Positions 17,414 through 27,452 of a DNA stretch of 56,953 nt are shown piece by piece. Each line of letters opens with the position of its first letter. Within the stretch, counting starts at the first letter, position 1. The notes below the pieces were generated by a model. It saw only the letters and a list, made by a program, of their open reading frames with translations, was not told where the DNA came from and searched no databases. The position numbers and the translations under genes are program-made. The stretch is from Bacillus sp. AFS088145 (lineage in GTDB: Bacteria > Bacillota > Bacilli > Bacillales > Bacillaceae_G), in NCBI RefSeq assembly GCF_002564465.1, contig NZ_NUUX01000005.1, forward strand, positions 140,569 through 197,521. The letters are read 5' to 3'.

Positions 17414-18061
17414 ATGGAGCAAGATAAACTTGCAACAAAGAAGAAAGTCATCGAGACAGCGCTTACGTTATTTAAAATTAATGGATACCATGGTACTTCA
17501 GTAAGGGATATTTCTAAAAAAGCAAATGTAAATATTGCGACGATTTCATATTATTTTAAAGGTAAACAAGGTTTACTTGAACATATCATAGTAGATTTTT
17601 TAGAAGGATACGTTGAAATTTTAGATAAACACTGTTTGCCATTGTATGATAAAAATGCAAATTTAATTTTAATGAACCTTGTTGGTGAAGTACTTAATTA
17701 TTACTTTTTAAAAAAGGAATATGCTTCGATTTTTTACAGAGAGCTGACAATCGACTCTGTCTTTATTCGTGAAATTATGATGACCTATTTAGCAAGAGAA
17801 CGTTATACTTTTACTCAAATTTATGATGCTATTCGTGTGTCTAATGCGAAACTAACAATGCCATTTTCAGTCTTTTTCGTCCAATTAAAATCCTTCCTTT
17901 CAACACCGTACTTATTTCCAGGCTATTTAAATGAAGTATTGTATATACAGCAAAATGATAAGTATTTTTTTGAAAGATATAAAGAGTATGTAGAGAAGTG
18001 GATCGAATCACTATTCGATATGGATGAGAGACTAGTTAGTCGAGTAGAACTTTCATCCTAA
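17414..18061 (+). CDS. refZ: TetR-family regulator RefZ (YttP)
   Basis: A 215-residue TetR-family DNA-binding protein. The N-terminal helix-turn-helix (about residues 10-55) contains NGYHGTSVRDISKKANVNIATISYYFKGKQ; the rest is a helical ligand/dimer domain. It matches the B. subtilis protein that binds sites near the origin and affects FtsZ ring assembly at the onset of sporulation. ATG 17414 is chosen because GAGGG (17401-17405) lies eight bases upstream; the in-frame GTG overlaps that site. Genomic position next to ezrA, also an FtsZ regulator, agrees with B. subtilis. Confidence 0.88.
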   Translation: MEQDKLATKKKVIETALTLFKINGYHGTSVRDISKKANVNIATISYYFKGKQGLLEHIIVDFLEGYVEILDKHCLPLYDKNANLILMNLVGEVLNYYFLKKEYASIFYRELTIDSVFIREIMMTYLARERYTFTQIYDAIRVSNAKLTMPFSVFFVQLKSFLSTPYLFPGYLNEVLYIQQNDKYFFERYKEYVEKWIESLFDMDERLVSRVELSS

Positions 18062-18067
18062 AAGTTC

Positions 18068-18108
18068 GCCTTTTTCATTGTGAAAATCACAATGAAAAGG
18101 CGTTTTTC
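18068..18108 (+). terminator. Terminator of refZ
   Basis: CGCCTTTT-T-CATTGTGA pairs with TCACAATG-AAAAGGCG (one bulge, three-base loop), followed by TTTTT. Confidence 0.88.
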
Positions 18109-18317
18109 GTTGTTTGAAAATCTGAAATTTCTACAAGCTTTTACAGTATTTATTATAGTTTGATAAAAATATGAAAAAATTGAAAAAATTAAGCCAAAAA
18201 TCAACTTTATCATGTTATTATTAACTATGACCTAAATAAAGAGCGATTTATTATTTCAAAAAATAACGTACAAATAAATAGATTCAGATAGCAGTAAAAG
18301 GAGGTACATCAGGGAAA

Positions 18318-20036
18318 ATGACAATGACATTCTATGTAATTTTAGTCGTAATAGCTATTGTTATCGCATTAATGATTGTAGCCTTAACAATTCGACAACG
18401 TTTATTCAAAAAACTCGATGAACTTGAAGCGTGGAGAATGCAGTTAATGAGTAAGCCTGTTACGGATGAACTTTCAAAGCTAAAGGCCTTAAATATGACC
18501 GGCCAAACGGAAGAGCTTTTTGATAAATGGAGAACCGATTGGGATGAACTAGTTACAACTTTTTTACCGAAAGTAACTGATTCCATCTCAGTAATAGATG
18601 AGGCAATCAATAAATATCATTTCATGAAAGCTAAAGCAGGGATTAGTGAAATTGAGGAAAGCCTAACTGAAGCAGAATCAAGCATCGAAAAAATTCTAAA
18701 TGAGGTAAGTGACCTAGTAGGTAGTGAAGAACAAAATAATTCGGATATTGAAATGTTAAACCAAGAGTATCTTGAGCAAAGAAAGCTTTTATTAACTCAT
18801 CGTCATCTATATTCAATTTCTGAAACTCAGTTGGAACAAAAAATGGATGATATTAAGCAACAAATCCAATTATTTAATGAAACAACTGAAAAAGGAAACT
18901 ATTTAGAAGCAAGAGGCTTAGTAAAGGAAATTGCTGATCAAGTACATATACTGAAAACAAATATGCAAATCATACCGGATATATATATTGAATCTTCTAC
19001 TACAATGCCCTCTCAAATACATAATTTAACTGATGGTTTAAAGCAAATGAAAGCAGAAGGATATGCGCTTGATTTTGAAGCATTAGAAAATGAAACAATC
19101 GATTGTTCTAAAATATGTATCGACTGTGTCGAATTAATTAAGAAACTAGAAATCACAGAAGCCAATGACAAGCTTGAATTTGTGAAAGCAAAAGTCGATT
19201 CAATCTATGATTTATTAGAAAAAGAAGTAGAGAGTAAATTTGTAGTAGAAAAAGAAATATGGACTTCCCAAGAAGAAATTCAAAGGATTCGTGAAGATAA
19301 TTTAAAAACAAAAGAAGAAACTCAATTAGTTCAGCAAATTTATGAATTAAGTGATGAAGATACTCAAGCTCAAAAAATGGTTGAAAAGCAAGTAAGTATC
19401 ATTACAAAACGCTTTGAATTATTGCAGATTCGTGTAGCAGAACAAGACCTTGCTTTTTCTGTAATAAGAGAAGAATTAGATTTACTAAAAAAGCAAATGG
19501 AAGATGTTAAAGAATCTCATTTGATGTATGTTGAAATGCTAAAAGCACTTCGAAAAGATGAATTACAAGCTCGTGATCAATTAATTGAAATGAAACGATT
19601 AATGTTAGAGGTCAAACGTCTTGTTCAAATTTCTAATTTACCTGGTATGCCAGTTTCTTCTATGAAACAAATACAAGATGCTCAAGAAAATATGCAAATT
19701 GTTTATTTGGAATTAGAGAAAAAGCCATTAAAAATGACGCATGTATCATTTTTACTAGAAAAAGCAGCAACAGTTGTAAATGATTGCTATAATAATACGA
19801 AATATATGATTGAACAAGGATATTTCGTAGAAAAAGTGATACAATATGGAAATCGCTATAGAAGTAATAATGTACAAATGGCAACGTCAATGGACAAGGC
19901 AGAGCAATTATTTAGAGAATTTCAATATAACGAAGCTCTAGAAGAAGCTGCCGTTTCAATTGAAAAAATTGAACCTGGTGCAATCGATAAATTACAAGAA
20001 ATACTAAATGAACAAAAGTACACACTACCCCTATAG
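18318..20036 (+). CDS. ezrA: Septation ring formation regulator EzrA
   Basis: A 572-residue membrane-anchored protein: one N-terminal transmembrane helix (about residues 4-25) and a long cytoplasmic coiled-coil/spectrin-like region rich in Glu, Lys and Gln. EzrA inhibits FtsZ polymerisation away from midcell and joins division with peptidoglycan synthesis. Conserved parts include MTGQTEELFDKWR, AESSIEKILNEVSDLV, EELQARDQL-like LRKDELQARDQL, and the C-terminal IQYGNRYRSNN. ATG 18318 lies 13 bases after AAAGGAGG; the second ATG at 18324 is also possible. Length is close to the 562 residues of B. subtilis EzrA. Confidence 0.95.
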   Translation: MTMTFYVILVVIAIVIALMIVALTIRQRLFKKLDELEAWRMQLMSKPVTDELSKLKALNMTGQTEELFDKWRTDWDELVTTFLPKVTDSISVIDEAINKYHFMKAKAGISEIEESLTEAESSIEKILNEVSDLVGSEEQNNSDIEMLNQEYLEQRKLLLTHRHLYSISETQLEQKMDDIKQQIQLFNETTEKGNYLEARGLVKEIADQVHILKTNMQIIPDIYIESSTTMPSQIHNLTDGLKQMKAEGYALDFEALENETIDCSKICIDCVELIKKLEITEANDKLEFVKAKVDSIYDLLEKEVESKFVVEKEIWTSQEEIQRIREDNLKTKEETQLVQQIYELSDEDTQAQKMVEKQVSIITKRFELLQIRVAEQDLAFSVIREELDLLKKQMEDVKESHLMYVEMLKALRKDELQARDQLIEMKRLMLEVKRLVQISNLPGMPVSSMKQIQDAQENMQIVYLELEKKPLKMTHVSFLLEKAATVVNDCYNNTKYMIEQGYFVEKVIQYGNRYRSNNVQMATSMDKAEQLFREFQYNEALEEAAVSIEKIEPGAIDKLQEILNEQKYTLPL

Positions 20037-20114
20037 ATGTAAATCTTAGGGGTTTCGTCTGTTTTCAGATATAATGAAAAATGGACTCAAGCAATATGGA
20101 GGTACGTAAAAAAT

Positions 20115-21257
20115 ATGATTTATTTTGATAATAGCGCGACTACTAAACCTTATAAAGAGGTATTAGACACATATATTACTGTTTCGGACCAGTTTTTTGG
20201 AAATCCCTCTTCAATTCATAAGCTAGGTGGACGCTCAGAGCAATTACTCTCAAAAGCTAGAAACCAAATTGCAGAGCTTTTATCAGTTCAACCATCAGAG
20301 ATCATCTTTACATCAGGTGGAACAGAGGGGAATAATTTAGCAATAAAAGGAACTGCCATGATGCATCGTTCAAGAGGGAAGCATTTAATTACGACTGAAA
20401 TTGAACATCCGTCAATTTATGAAGCTTATAAACAATTAGAGGATCTCGGATTTGAAGTAACCTACTTATCCCCAAACGAGGATGGGTTTATTTCTGTTGA
20501 CCAATTAAAAAATGCATTAAGAGATGATACGATATTAGTTTCTGTCATTCATGTAAATAATGAAACAGGAGCAATTCAACCGATAACCGAAATTGGTCGA
20601 TTATTAACGGATTATCCAAAAGTATTTTTCCATGTTGACGCTGTTCAAGGGGTAGGGAAAGTACCATTGAATATTAAACAAGCTGCGATCGATTTATTAT
20701 CTATTTCTGGTCATAAATTTCATAGTGTAAAAGGAACTGGAATTTTATATATTAGAGAAGGTGTAACATTATCATCTTTAATGACAGGTGGTTCACAGGA
20801 AAGAGAGATTCGCTCAGGTACGGAAAATCTAGCAGGAATTGTTTCGATGGCAAAAGCGTTAAGAATCACGCTAGAAAAACAAAAAACAATGAATGATCAC
20901 CTATACAACATGAGAAATGAACTCATTCAACATTTAGAAATGATGGACTTCACTGTGTTGAACTCACCACAATCAGATTTTGCTCCTCATATAATAAATA
21001 TTTCATTTGTAGGATTAAAGCCTGAGGTAATTGTCCATGCTCTATCTGAAGAAAATGTTTTTATTTCTACAAAATCAGCATGTTCTTCTAAAACTTTTGA
21101 GATAAGCCGTGTATTACAAAGTATGGGTAAGAGCGAAAAAGTAGCAAGTAGTGCTGTCAGAATAAGTCTTTCTTATGAAAATACTATGAGTGAAGTTGAG
21201 CAGTTTAACAAAATAATTAAAGAAGTAATTAAAAATTTATATAAAGTAATGGGGTAA
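20115..21257 (+). CDS. nifZ: Cysteine desulfurase, NifS-type, partner of ThiI
   Basis: A 380-residue class V aminotransferase-fold PLP enzyme that takes sulfur from cysteine as a persulfide. The PLP lysine is K201 in [12 protein letters not shown]; the catalytic cysteine is C323 in [15 protein letters not shown]-terminal [10 protein letters not shown] is typical. The thiI start follows its stop by four bases, the same pairing as B. subtilis nifZ-thiI, where the desulfurase supplies ThiI for 4-thiouridine in tRNA. ATG 20115 follows TGGAGGT. The symbol is taken from this context; it is not a nitrogen-fixation gene. Confidence 0.92.
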   Translation: MIYFDNSATTKPYKEVLDTYITVSDQFFGNPSSIHKLGGRSEQLLSKARNQIAELLSVQPSEIIFTSGGTEGNNLAIKGTAMMHRSRGKHLITTEIEHPSIYEAYKQLEDLGFEVTYLSPNEDGFISVDQLKNALRDDTILVSVIHVNNETGAIQPITEIGRLLTDYPKVFFHVDAVQGVGKVPLNIKQAAIDLLSISGHKFHSVKGTGILYIREGVTLSSLMTGGSQEREIRSGTENLAGIVSMAKALRITLEKQKTMNDHLYNMRNELIQHLEMMDFTVLNSPQSDFAPHIINISFVGLKPEVIVHALSEENVFISTKSACSSKTFEISRVLQSMGKSEKVASSAVRISLSYENTMSEVEQFNKIIKEVIKNLYKVMG

Positions 21258-21261
21258 CAGC

Positions 21262-22491
21262 ATGAATGTAGAATATATTTTAATTCGTTATGGAGAAATG
21301 ACTACAAAAGGAAAAAATCGAGGTCGATTTACAAGTATATTAAGAGAAAATGTTCGAAATCGATTAAAAGCTTTTGAAAAAATTAAAATCACTGCAACGC
21401 GTGATCGTATGTATATAAAATTAAATGGTGAAGACCATGAGAAGGTTGCTGCCAACCTAAAAGAAGTTTTCGGAATTCATACGTTTAGTTATGCTAGAAA
21501 AGTTGATACTGAATTAGATGCAATTAAAAAAGGTGCTCTTGAAGCTATTAACGAGCTTGGTGATAGTGTTAAAACGTTTAAAGTAAACGTACAACGTAGT
21601 TATAAACAATTCCCATTAAACACGCCGCAGTTAAATCGCGAGCTAGGTGGGTATATTCTTCAAAATACAGAACACTTAACTGTAGATGTTCATCAGCCAG
21701 ATGTAGCAGTTCGAGTAGAAGTGCGTGATGATGCTACTTATATTACTTGTGGAGAAGAATACGGTGCAGGTGGCTATCCAGTTGGAGTTGGCGGAAAAGT
21801 AATGTTATTACTATCTGGAGGAATCGATAGTCCAGTAGCAGCGTACATGTTGTTAAAACGAGGCGTGTCAATAGAAGCGATTCATTTTGAAAGTCCTCCT
21901 TTTACGAGTGATCGTGCAAAACAAAAAGTAATTGATTTAGCAAGTAAACTAACTAGATATTGTAGACGAGTGACTTTACATGTTATACCATTTACTGAAA
22001 TTCAAAAAGCAATTCATAAAGAAATGCCTGCAAGCTACACAATGACAATCATGAGACGCGTTATGCTTAGAATTGCTGAGCAAGTTTCAGTTGATCGAAA
22101 AGCACTTGCTTTAGCAACTGGTGAAAGTTTAGGTCAAGTGGCAAGCCAAACATTGGAAAGTATGCATACAATCAATGAAGTAACTAATTATCCAGTTTTA
22201 AGACCACTATTAGCTATGGATAAATTAGAAATCATGGATATTGCTAAAAAAATTGATACGTATGATATCAGTATTAGACCTTATGAGGATTGCTGTACAA
22301 TTTTTACTCCAGCGAATCCAGCTACAAAACCAAAACGTGATAAAGTGGCTCGTTACGAGAGTCATTTCGACTTTACAGAACTAATAAATGAAGCTGTGGT
22401 TAATAGAGAATCAATCATTTTTGAGAACGAAATGATTCGAAATCAATCGTCAAAAAAAGAAGAAGAAATCGATATCGACGCACTTTTATAA
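21262..22491 (+). CDS. thiI: tRNA 4-thiouridine synthetase ThiI
   Basis: A 409-residue protein with an N-terminal ferredoxin-like/THUMP region (about residues 1-165) and a PP-loop ATP pyrophosphatase domain with [11 protein letters not shown] near residues 184-192. It adenylates U8 of tRNA and inserts sulfur; in many bacteria it also serves thiamine thiazole formation. The C-terminal rhodanese domain of E. coli ThiI is absent, as usual in bacilli, which explains the need for the adjacent dedicated desulfurase. The conserved [17 protein letters not shown] is present. Coupled to the desulfurase gene with a four-base gap. Confidence 0.95.
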   Translation: MNVEYILIRYGEMTTKGKNRGRFTSILRENVRNRLKAFEKIKITATRDRMYIKLNGEDHEKVAANLKEVFGIHTFSYARKVDTELDAIKKGALEAINELGDSVKTFKVNVQRSYKQFPLNTPQLNRELGGYILQNTEHLTVDVHQPDVAVRVEVRDDATYITCGEEYGAGGYPVGVGGKVMLLLSGGIDSPVAAYMLLKRGVSIEAIHFESPPFTSDRAKQKVIDLASKLTRYCRRVTLHVIPFTEIQKAIHKEMPASYTMTIMRRVMLRIAEQVSVDRKALALATGESLGQVASQTLESMHTINEVTNYPVLRPLLAMDKLEIMDIAKKIDTYDISIRPYEDCCTIFTPANPATKPKRDKVARYESHFDFTELINEAVVNRESIIFENEMIRNQSSKKEEEIDIDALL

Positions 22492-22522
22492 AATTACTAA
22501 AAATTACCAGTAAAAATATGAA

Positions 22523-22554
22523 TGAAGATATGTGTTTTATCACACTCTATACTC
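22523..22554 (+). promoter_or_regulatory. Possible sigma-G promoter of the SASP gene
   Basis: TGAAGATA (from 22523) and TATACTC (22548-22554) resemble the forespore sigma-G elements TGAATA and CATACTA, with a slightly long spacer. SASP genes are known sigma-G targets; the match is only fair. Confidence 0.35.
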
Positions 22555-22572
22555 ACAAGGAGGTGACAACAC

Positions 22573-22782
22573 ATGTCAAATAGAAATAATTCAGGTAGCA
22601 ATCAATTATTAGTTGATGGTGCTGAGTCTGCTTTAAACCAAATGAAGTATGAAATCGCTACAGAATTTGGTGTAAACCTTGGTCCAGATTCAACTTCACG
22701 TGCTAATGGTTCTGTTGGTGGTGAAATCACAAAACGTTTAGTACAAATGGCTGAACAAAGCCTTGGTGGATATTCTAGATAA
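22573..22782 (+). CDS. sspA: Alpha/beta-type small acid-soluble spore protein
   Basis: A 69-residue alpha/beta-type SASP, which coats DNA in the dormant spore and protects it from UV and heat; it is degraded by GPR protease at germination. Family hallmarks are [20 protein letters not shown], the protease site and first conserved block, and [16 protein letters not shown], the second. AAGGAGGTGA precedes ATG 22573 at optimal spacing. Monocistronic, with its own terminator, next to thiI as in B. subtilis sspA. Paralogues are common in bacilli, so the exact ssp letter is by synteny. Confidence 0.94.
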   Translation: MSNRNNSGSNQLLVDGAESALNQMKYEIATEFGVNLGPDSTSRANGSVGGEITKRLVQMAEQSLGGYSR

Positions 22783-22805
22783 TAACATTTAAATAATTAT
22801 GGATT

Positions 22806-22834
22806 AAGAGGTAGGGTAAAACCTACCTCTTTTC
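22806..22834 (+). terminator. Terminator of the SASP gene
   Basis: AAGAGGTAGG pairs with CCTACCTCTT (six-base loop), followed by TT-rich sequence. Confidence 0.88.
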
Positions 22835-22923
22835 TATTTGCTCTACCTTTTCTTTTTGTTGATTTAATATTTTAGAATAATTTTGTTATAATAAAGGGAA
22901 TAAATTAAAGGAGAGACCTGTTC

Positions 22924-23796
22924 ATGTCATATATTGAAAATGAATTTATTAAAATTACAACTAAATCACAGGGAGCAGAGTTGACGGGTATCTATACAAA
23001 AAAAGATAATATAAATTATTTATGGAATGCTGACCCAGCTTATTGGGGGAGACATGCACCTGTTTTATTTCCGAATGTTGGTAAATTAATTGATAATCAA
23101 TATAAAGTGGATAATAAAGTCTATGAGCTTTCTCAACATGGTTTTGCAAGAGATATGGATTTTCAATTAACTGAAATGAAAGAAGACTTTATCAACTATG
23201 AGTTAATCAGTAGTGAACAAACGCTTTTAAAATATCCATTTCAATTTTCATTAACTATTAATTATAAGATTAAGAACAATACTGTTTTTATTAAATATGT
23301 TGTAAAGAATAATGATCAGAAATCAATGCCATTTTCAATAGGGGCTCATCCAGCGTTTAACATACCTCTGAAGGAAGATGAAATTTTTGAGGATTATTAC
23401 TTACAGTTTGAAGAGGAAGAAAGATTAGAAACAATTAAATTAGAAGGACCATATCGTAGTGGTAAAAGAGAACTAATCGGTCAAAATATTAAAAACTTAC
23501 CATTAACTCGTGAATTATTTAAGGATGATGCATTAATTTTTGAAAAACTTAATAAAAACGTGCTGACAATTCGTTCGAAAAATCATAGTAATACGATCAA
23601 AGTTCATTTCGAAGGGTTTCCATACGTTGGAATATGGACTACACAAACAGCACCTTTTTTATGTATTGAACCATGGTATGGAATTGCAGATGAAATCGGC
23701 CCGGTAAAAGAAATGAAAAATAGACTTGGTATTCAAATGCTAAATCCAAGTGAAACATTTACTTGTACATACAGTATTACAGTTGAAAGTGATTGA
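22924..23796 (+). CDS. Aldose 1-epimerase family protein (LacX-like)
   Basis: A 290-residue galactose-mutarotase-like beta-supersandwich protein. Family features are RHAPVLFPNVGKL, the conserved histidine in SQHGFARDMDF, GAHPAFNIPL, and CIEPWYGIADE, which carries the catalytic Glu region. Such enzymes interconvert alpha and beta anomers of aldoses; the shorter LacX/YihR-like members have unclear sugar preference. AAAGGAGAG precedes ATG 22924. It appears monocistronic between the SASP gene and the acyl-CoA synthetase. Confidence 0.85.
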   Translation: MSYIENEFIKITTKSQGAELTGIYTKKDNINYLWNADPAYWGRHAPVLFPNVGKLIDNQYKVDNKVYELSQHGFARDMDFQLTEMKEDFINYELISSEQTLLKYPFQFSLTINYKIKNNTVFIKYVVKNNDQKSMPFSIGAHPAFNIPLKEDEIFEDYYLQFEEEERLETIKLEGPYRSGKRELIGQNIKNLPLTRELFKDDALIFEKLNKNVLTIRSKNHSNTIKVHFEGFPYVGIWTTQTAPFLCIEPWYGIADEIGPVKEMKNRLGIQMLNPSETFTCTYSITVESD

Positions 23797-23845
23797 TTTA
23801 AAGTAAAGGTACGCGACGAGGAGTTTAGTACTCCCTATTTTGATT

Positions 23846-23879
23846 AAATAAACTATCTTTTTTAGGTAGTTTATTTTTT
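23846..23879 (+). terminator. Terminator of the aldose epimerase gene
   Basis: AAATAAACTA pairs with TAGTTTATTT across an 11-base loop, followed by a T run. Confidence 0.78.
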
Positions 23880-23894
23880 GTGAGTTTTTGTTTA

Positions 23895-23909
23895 AATTTT
23901 CTGAAAAAT
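23895..23909. promoter_or_regulatory. CodY-box-like site upstream of the acyl-CoA synthetase
   Basis: AATTTTCTGAAAAAT matches the CodY consensus AATTTTCWGAAAATT at 14 of 15 positions. A possible -35 TTGACT follows at 23929-23934. CodY responds to branched-chain amino acids and GTP, which fits a gene for branched short-chain acyl-CoA formation. Confidence 0.55.
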
Positions 23910-24018
23910 AGTCGAAAAATAGCAGGAATTGACTATACAATTAACGAAACCATTATTATTCTATTTTGCAAAATTCAAAATATAATTTTAGTAATGATCA
24001 AAAGGGGGACTAACTAAG

Positions 24019-25593
24019 ATGAACAGTACAAGTCTAATCGCTCCAAAAGTATATAATCTAGTTTGGGAAATTGAAAAATTTGCTTCAACTGATAAAGTGG
24101 CGTTAAAGTGGGTAGACCTAAATGGAGAATCCCATCAATTAACATATAAGGAACTTTATAATAAAGTTCACCAATATGCTTTTACATTTAAAAATAGTGG
24201 CATCGAAAAAGGGGACAAACTTTTTGTCATGATGCCAAGATGTATTGAGACTTATGTAGTTTATTTAGCTATTTTAAAAATTGGATGTGTTGTAATCCCA
24301 GGATCTGAAATGTTGAAGGTTAAGGATATTCAATATCGTCTTGAACATAGTGAAGTAAAAGCGATTGTATCGCATGATGAATATATAGGTACGTTTAGCG
24401 ATATTGCTAAAACTGGTAAATATAAATTATTTACTATTCATAATCAACAAAACGTGTGGACTTCATTAAATGACCAAGCAATTAGTGGAGCACATGTATT
24501 AACTGTGGAAACGAAAAGTGATGACTTAGCGTTTATTTCATATACGTCAGGAACGACTGGCAATCCTAAAGGTGTTGTACACACTCACAGTTGGGGCTAT
24601 GCACATATTCGTACAGTTGCTTCGAATTGGCTGGATGTGACAGAAGATGATACTGTATGGGCTACTGCAGGTCCAGGATGGCAAAAGTGGATTTGGAGTC
24701 CATTTTTAGCGACATTGGGTAGTGGGGCAACAGGGTTCTTTTATGAAGGGAAATTTGATGCAGATACTTTCCTAACATTACTTAAGGAGCAAAATATATC
24801 AGTATTTTGTAGTACGCCAACCGAATACCGATTTATGGCAAAGGTTGAAAATCTAGATCAATATCAATTACCTACACTAAGAAGTGCTGTGTCAGCAGGA
24901 GAGCCTTTAAATCAAGAAGTAATCCGTACATTCAAAAAGCATTTCAATGTTGATGTAAGAGATGGTTATGGACAAACTGAAAATACATTATTAATCGGAA
25001 CGATGAAGGATATTAAGGCAAAAGTAGGTTCAATGGGTATTCCAACACCAGGAAACTTAGTTGAAATCGTTGATGATGAAGGAAATCCAATCGGGGTTAA
25101 TGAAGTAGGGCATATCGCAGTACATTTAAGCTCTCCAGCATTGTTTAAACATTATTATAATGATATGGAACGTACAAAAGCACAAAGAAAAGGTGAGTAC
25201 TATTTAACGGGTGACCGAGCTAAAAAAGATGAAGATGGCTACTATTGGTTTGATGGACGTAGTGACGACATAATTATTAGTTCTGGTTATACAATTGGTC
25301 CTTTTGAAATAGAAGATGCGTTAGTACAACATAAGCTTGTAAAAGAATGTGCAGTTGTTGCTAGTCCGGATCCATTACGTGGTAATGTTGTTAAAGCATT
25401 TGTTGTTTTGACGGAAAATGCTACAAATCAAGATGACTTAGTATCTGAACTACAAGAACACGTGAAAAAAATTACTGCTCCATATAAATATCCACGTATA
25501 ATTGAATTTGTCCAAGAGCTACCAAAAACAACTTCTGGTAAAATTCGCCGAGTAGAATTACGTGCGAAGGAACAATTACGTGAATCGAATTAA
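24019..25593 (+). CDS. Short/branched-chain acyl-CoA synthetase (YtcI/MbcS-like)
   Basis: A 524-residue AMP-forming ligase of the same ANL superfamily as AcsA but shorter and of a different subgroup. Motifs: FISYTSGTTGNPKGVVH (about residues 172-188), WATAGPGWQKW, GYGQTENTLLIGTMK, YLTGDRAKKDEDGYYWFDGR, and C-terminal PKTTSGKIRR with the catalytic lysine. By synteny it corresponds to B. subtilis ytcI, whose relatives include methylbutyryl-CoA synthetase MbcS of bacilli; the substrate is probably a short branched or medium acid rather than acetate. GGGGGA precedes ATG 24019. A CodY-like box upstream supports a link to branched-chain amino-acid status. Confidence 0.85.
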   Translation: MNSTSLIAPKVYNLVWEIEKFASTDKVALKWVDLNGESHQLTYKELYNKVHQYAFTFKNSGIEKGDKLFVMMPRCIETYVVYLAILKIGCVVIPGSEMLKVKDIQYRLEHSEVKAIVSHDEYIGTFSDIAKTGKYKLFTIHNQQNVWTSLNDQAISGAHVLTVETKSDDLAFISYTSGTTGNPKGVVHTHSWGYAHIRTVASNWLDVTEDDTVWATAGPGWQKWIWSPFLATLGSGATGFFYEGKFDADTFLTLLKEQNISVFCSTPTEYRFMAKVENLDQYQLPTLRSAVSAGEPLNQEVIRTFKKHFNVDVRDGYGQTENTLLIGTMKDIKAKVGSMGIPTPGNLVEIVDDEGNPIGVNEVGHIAVHLSSPALFKHYYNDMERTKAQRKGEYYLTGDRAKKDEDGYYWFDGRSDDIIISSGYTIGPFEIEDALVQHKLVKECAVVASPDPLRGNVVKAFVVLTENATNQDDLVSELQEHVKKITAPYKYPRIIEFVQELPKTTSGKIRRVELRAKEQLRESN

Positions 25594-25696
25594 ATATTTA
25601 TGTTAAAATGAGGGAAAATTCCCTCTTTTTTTGATTTTAAGACAATTTATCTTGCAAGAAATAGCTTAAATTTAATGAACGGATGGTGGAATGGAA

Positions 25697-27271
25697 ATGA
25701 AGAAGCTTTGGCATAATGGTTTATTTTATACAATGGTAAGTGAAGGGGAAACGGTAGACTCAATCATTACTGAAGATGAACAAATTTTGAAAACAGGAAC
25801 ATATGAAGCTTTGCTTTCTTTTTTAGACGGTGAACAATTTGAGAAAATTAATTGTAACGGAAAAATCGGTTTTCCAGGTTTTATTGATAGTCATTTGCAT
25901 TTAATTGGTCATGGTGAAGCGATGAATCGTGTAGACTTGTCAAAGTGTCAATCATATGAAGAGATGCTTGAACGAATGAAAAAAGTTGTAAAAGACGCGC
26001 ATCCAAATGAGTGGATTGTTGGGGAAGGATGGAATGAAAACGAATGGGAATCAAAAGAAGAATTCAGTATTGACGATTTAAATAGTTTATCAAGCACAAA
26101 TCCAATTGTACTAAAAAGGACTTGTAGACATGTCTACTTTGTAAATTCTCTTGCACTTAGTCATGCAGCAATAAATGAACAGATGCAAATCGAAGGAGGG
26201 CAAATTGGCTGCTTTGAGGATGGTCGTTTAAACGGATTATTGTATGATGAAGCTGTCAATTTAATCATTAAAGCGATGCCGGCACCTGACGATCAGTACT
26301 TGTCAAAAGCAATTATTTCCGCTATTAAAGATTGTTATCAATACGGTATTGTTGGAGCAGTAACAGAGGATTTATCCTATTATGGAAACGCAAACCTAGT
26401 GATAGATTTATATGAGCGATTGTTAAATGAAGTACCATTTCATACTCATGTTTTAATTCATCATACGACTTTGGATGAAGTCAAAGGAAGATTACATAAA
26501 GGTAATAAGAATGTATCATTTGGAGGCGTAAAAGCATTTATTGATGGTTCATTTGGTGGTCGCACTGCACTATTAGAAAAACCTTATGACGACGATCAAA
26601 GCATAACAGGATTACAAGTGACTTCTCCAGAAAAATTAGAAGTAATTACAAAAAAAGCGCGTGAAAATGAATTGCCAATAGCATTTCATATGATTGGAGA
26701 TCTAGCTGTTAAGCAAGCCGTTGATGTTGTTAAAAAATATCCAAATCAAACTCAGCTACCTGATCGATTTATACATTGTGCACTTTTATCTCCAAAATTA
26801 ATTGAGGAAATGAAAGAACTAAACATCGTTGTAGATGTACAAACCTCATTTATATATGCTGATTACCCATGGCTAGTAGAACGTATTGGTCAAAGCCGAA
26901 ATGAATATGCATATTTAATTAAAACACTGCTAAAAGAATCAATCTCTATAGCAAATGGTTCAGATACACCAATTGATACAATTAATCCGTGGCAAGGTAT
27001 ATATACAGCGGTTACCCGAAAAGCAAAGGACGGGATCGCATATAATATACAGGAAGCAATTAGCCTATATGAAGCAATTAAACTTTATACGATTGATAGT
27101 GCGACGTCAATTCGTCAAGAAGATAAAAGAGGTCTCATAAAAGAAGGATATTCTGCTGATTTTATTTTATTTGATGAAAATCCATTTGAGTTAGAAAAAG
27201 ATAATCTACTGTATGTTAAATGTAGTGAAACTATTTGCCGAGGAAATATTGTCTATAAAAGAAATAGGTAA
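25697..27271 (+). CDS. ytcJ: Amidohydrolase family 3 protein (YtcJ-like)
   Basis: A 524-residue metal-dependent amidohydrolase. N-terminal beta-sandwich and metal site GFIDSHLHLIGHG (about residues 56-68), central GGVKAFIDGSFGGRTALL, FHMIGDLAVKQAVDVV, and C-terminal ANGSDTPIDTINPWQGIYTA match the YtcJ/AepA-like subgroup. Substrate unknown; relatives hydrolyse amide or ester bonds of cyclic or N-acylated compounds. ATG 25697 is chosen because GGTGG lies seven bases upstream; ATG 25691, two codons earlier, is also possible. It follows the ytcI-like gene by about 100 bases, as in B. subtilis. Confidence 0.85.
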   Translation: MKKLWHNGLFYTMVSEGETVDSIITEDEQILKTGTYEALLSFLDGEQFEKINCNGKIGFPGFIDSHLHLIGHGEAMNRVDLSKCQSYEEMLERMKKVVKDAHPNEWIVGEGWNENEWESKEEFSIDDLNSLSSTNPIVLKRTCRHVYFVNSLALSHAAINEQMQIEGGQIGCFEDGRLNGLLYDEAVNLIIKAMPAPDDQYLSKAIISAIKDCYQYGIVGAVTEDLSYYGNANLVIDLYERLLNEVPFHTHVLIHHTTLDEVKGRLHKGNKNVSFGGVKAFIDGSFGGRTALLEKPYDDDQSITGLQVTSPEKLEVITKKARENELPIAFHMIGDLAVKQAVDVVKKYPNQTQLPDRFIHCALLSPKLIEEMKELNIVVDVQTSFIYADYPWLVERIGQSRNEYAYLIKTLLKESISIANGSDTPIDTINPWQGIYTAVTRKAKDGIAYNIQEAISLYEAIKLYTIDSATSIRQEDKRGLIKEGYSADFILFDENPFELEKDNLLYVKCSETICRGNIVYKRNR

Positions 27272-27366
27272 GTTAAGGACAAGCAAGAGTGTCCTAGAAA
27301 TTGTTTGTTACCAACAACAACTAGTATTTATCAACGAAGTTCATCAAAAATCTAATATTTTACTAC

Positions 27367-27404
27367 ACAAAAAGAATGGTATGTAATTTTACCATTCTTT
27401 TTGT
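27367..27404. terminator. Terminator of the ytcJ-like gene
   Basis: ACAAAAAGAATGGTA pairs perfectly with TACCATTCTTTTTGT over an eight-base loop. Confidence 0.9.
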
Positions 27405-27452
27405 TTATCCAGAAGTTGGTTTGCCTATACTGATACAAAAAAGGGTGGTTTT

